The notes under the pieces: model-generated
What the model saw: only the letters and a program-made list of their open reading frames with translations
What the model was told of the DNA's origin: nothing
The model's database searches: none
Origin: JAURVT01 sp049059935
GTDB taxonomy: Bacteria; Actinomycetota; Actinomycetes; Propionibacteriales; Nocardioidaceae
DNA length: 61,469 nt
Assembly (NCBI RefSeq): GCF_049059935.1
Contig: NZ_JBMGQR010000020.1
Location: 1-61,469 of the forward strand
Direction: 5' to 3'
In this document: positions 59,807 through 61,469 of the stretch, piece by piece
Layout of the letters: each line of letters opens with the position of its first letter
Position numbering within the stretch: position 1 is the stretch's first letter
Position numbers and translations under genes: made by a program

Positions 59807-60511
59807 TCAGCGGTCGCCGAGCACCGCGTTCGCGTGGTCGAGGTCCTCCTGCTGGTCGACCTCGATGCACGGGTAGGCCGAGATGTCGAGGGCCTGGACG
59901 CGCAGGCCGTCACGCTCGACGGCGAGCTCGATGCCACGCTCGAAGTAGTCCTGGTCGTCGCACTCCTCGAGCCGCGAGACCAGGACCGCCTTGTCGGCGG
60001 CCGCGACGAAGTTGATGCCGACGGCCTCGCCGAGACCCACCGACGTGTCGACGGTCTTGGACAGCTCGCGGACGTACCCGTCCGCGTCGAGGGTGTACTT
60101 GACCTCCTCCTCGGCCACCGACTCGGTGTTGACCGCGACGAAGGTGCGGTCGTCGTCCAGGTGGCCGTCGAGCAGGCCGAGCAGCTCGCGGTCGAACACC
60201 ACGTCGCCGTTGAGCCACAGGACGCCCGAGGCGCCCGTGAGCCGCAGCGCCGCGAGCAGCGAGCGGTTGGTGTTGGTGGTGTCGAAGTACGGGTTGTAGA
60301 CGAAGCCGATGTCGGGGCTCGCCTCGATGATCTGCTCGAGCTTGAACCCCACGACCGCGGTGATGCGCAGGTCGGGCCCGAAGTGGTCGCGCAGGTACTC
60401 CACCTGGCGGCGCATGATCGTCTGGCCGCTGCGCAGCGGGGTGAGCGGCTTGGGGTGGGGGCGCCCGAGACGGGTGCCCATTCCGGCGGCGAGGATCACG
60501 ACTTCGAACAC
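59807..60511 (-). CDS. Nucleotidyltransferase (NTP_transferase / sugar-phosphate type)
   Basis: The 234-residue product starts at ATG (60509-60511). The nucleotide-binding signature LAAGMGTRLGRPHPKPLTPL (residues 7-26) and LWLNGDVVFDRELL (metal-binding Asp) identify it as a NTP-transferase that joins a nucleotide to a phosphosugar or phosphoalcohol, similar to LicC or inositol-phosphate cytidylyltransferases. The exact substrate is not readable. It is 17 nt after the CitE-like gene's stop, in the same direction. Confidence 0.87.
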   Translation of the reverse strand: MFEVVILAAGMGTRLGRPHPKPLTPLRSGQTIMRRQVEYLRDHFGPDLRITAVVGFKLEQIIEASPDIGFVYNPYFDTTNTNRSLLAALRLTGASGVLWLNGDVVFDRELLGLLDGHLDDDRTFVAVNTESVAEEEVKYTLDADGYVRELSKTVDTSVGLGEAVGINFVAAADKAVLVSRLEECDDQDYFERGIELAVERDGLRVQALDISAYPCIEVDQQEDLDHANAVLGDR

Positions 60512-60528
60512 GCCGCGACCCTAGGGCA

Positions 60529-61469
60529 TCACGGCGTGGGGGGCTCCCACTTGGTGGTGCGCTGCATGCCGGCGGCGCGGCCCTTGCCGGAGATCACCAG
60601 GGCCATCTTGCGCGAGGCCTCGTCGATCATCTCGTCGCCGATCATCGCCGAGCCCTTGGCTCCGCCGGCCTCCGAGGTGTGCCACTCGTAGGCGTCGAGG
60701 ATGTCCTCGGCGTGGTCGTAGTCCTCCTGGCGGGGGCTGAAGACCTCGTTGGCTGCGGCCACCTGGTCGGGGTGCAGCACCCACTTGCCGTCGAAGCCGA
60801 GGGCGGCCGAGCGGTCGGCGACGCGGCGGAAGCCGTCGACGTCGCGGATCTGCAGGTACGGGCCGTCGATGGCCTGCTTGTCGTGCGCGCGGGCCGCCAT
60901 GAGGATGCTCATCAGGATGTGGTGGTAGGCGTCGCCGACGTCGTAGCCCGGGGGCTGCTCGCCCACCACGAGCGACTTCATGTTGATGCTCGCCATGAAG
61001 TCGGCGGGGCCGAAGATGAGGGTCTCGACGCGCGGCGAGGCCTTGGCGATGGCGTCGATGTTGATCAGGCCGAGGGCGTTCTCGATCTGCGCCTCGATGC
61101 CGATGCGGCCGACCTCGAGGCCGTGCTCGGTCTCGATCTGGGTGAGCAGGAGGTCGAGCGCGACGACGTGCTCGGGGGTCTGCACCTTGGGGAGCATGAT
61201 CGCGTCGAGGTTGGCGCCGGCGCCCTCGACGACCTCGATCACGTCCTGGTAGGTCCACTTGGTGGTCCAGTCGTTGACGCGCACGACGCGCACCTTGTCG
61301 CCCCAGCCGCCCTCGTTGAGCGCGGCGACGATGTTCTTGCGGGCGCCGGGCTTGGCCAGCGGCGCGCACGCGTCCTCGAGGTCGAGGAAGACCTGGTCGG
61401 CGTCCAGGCCCTTCGCCTTCTCGAGGAACCGGGGGTTGGAGCCGGGCACGGCGAGGCAGGAGCGGCGCG
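60529..61469 (-). CDS. CitE/HpcH-HpaI-like acyl-CoA lyase (N-terminus outside window)
   Basis: The reading frame is open to the right edge of the window; the visible minus-strand start sequence reads RRSCLAVPGSNPRFLEKA, so the first several residues lie beyond 61469. VFLDLEDACAPL, IMLPKVQTPEHV, IGIEAQIENALG (metal-binding Glu), LIFGPADFM (metal Asp) and KWVLHPDQ are family motifs. It is of the CitE-like type found in M. tuberculosis Rv2498c, which acts on 3-hydroxy-3-methyl-type or malyl-CoA thioesters. It would release acetyl-CoA; exact substrate unproven. Confidence 0.93.
   Translation of the reverse strand, partial: RRSCLAVPGSNPRFLEKAKGLDADQVFLDLEDACAPLAKPGARKNIVAALNEGGWGDKVRVVRVNDWTTKWTYQDVIEVVEGAGANLDAIMLPKVQTPEHVVALDLLLTQIETEHGLEVGRIGIEAQIENALGLINIDAIAKASPRVETLIFGPADFMASINMKSLVVGEQPPGYDVGDAYHHILMSILMAARAHDKQAIDGPYLQIRDVDGFRRVADRSAALGFDGKWVLHPDQVAAANEVFSPRQEDYDHAEDILDAYEWHTSEAGGAKGSAMIGDEMIDEASRKMALVISGKGRAAGMQRTTKWEPPTP

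Overview
The window is uniformly GC-rich chromosomal DNA (about 70% or more by eye) with strong G/C third-codon bias, many GTG starts, three tRNA genes without an encoded CCA end, and gene orders typical of Actinobacteria. The block ahpE / DUF3052 / aceE / fasR / fabD-fabH-acpP-fabF-accD6 / DUF3145 matches the arrangement known from Streptomyces and, in part, Mycobacterium. Together with lpqY-sugABC, an actinobacterial sigma factor and DnaG, this suggests an actinomycete, perhaps of the Nocardioidaceae (Nocardioides or Aeromicrobium type). The family assignment is inference. I see no phage, integrase, transposase, plasmid or CRISPR genes.

Layout. 1-4.9 kb: a gene tail, a membrane protein, a haloacetate dehalogenase-like hydrolase, tRNA-Val, the peroxiredoxin AhpE, an acyl-CoA ligase and a DUF3052 protein. 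5-18.3 kb: central carbon and lipid block: pyruvate dehydrogenase AceE, a PAP2 membrane protein, a hydrolase, the activator FasR, the fatty-acid synthase II operon (fabD carrying an unusual C-terminal biotinyl/lipoyl-like domain), a carboxyltransferase, a membrane-anchored protein, DUF3145 and a small GNAT. 18.3-18.6 kb: a cluster of short palindromic repeats. 18.7-22.4 kb: an iron/heme-related EfeUOB locus split into convergent units with DtxR/IdeR-like iron boxes. 22.6-27 kb: a trehalose-type LpqY-SugABC importer behind a near-consensus Crp site. 27-32.3 kb: a ParB-like protein, a metallophosphoesterase, a GH31 glycosidase and an MFS carrier.

32.3-37.4 kb: a DUF2945 protein, tRNA-Met, then a compact set of lipoprotein + glutathionylspermidine-synthase-like ATP-grasp ligase + two-helix potassium channel + DUF350 membrane protein, followed by a PIG-L deacetylase and a DUF72 protein, then tRNA-Asn. 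This four-gene set is the best candidate for a poorly understood system. 37.5-42.4 kb: an atypical sigma factor, DnaG, an L,D-transpeptidase and an orphan ParA. 42.4-51.5 kb: SDR, hydrolases, a membrane GGDEF protein, a permease, a HAD hydrolase, a secreted hydrolase and a sulfatase.

51.5-61.5 kb: a PHP phosphoesterase, MaoC hydratase, histidine phosphatase with DUF2332, a VOC protein, a divergent MFS/LacI pair around a 28-bp palindrome, a stress-protein-like membrane protein, an acyl-CoA dehydrogenase, a sugar-nucleotidyltransferase-like protein and a CitE-like lyase running off the end. MaoC and the acyl-CoA dehydrogenase share an almost identical 14-bp operator-like palindrome although 7 kb apart. 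That, plus CitE nearby, points to a dispersed acyl-CoA (probably branched-chain) catabolic regulon.
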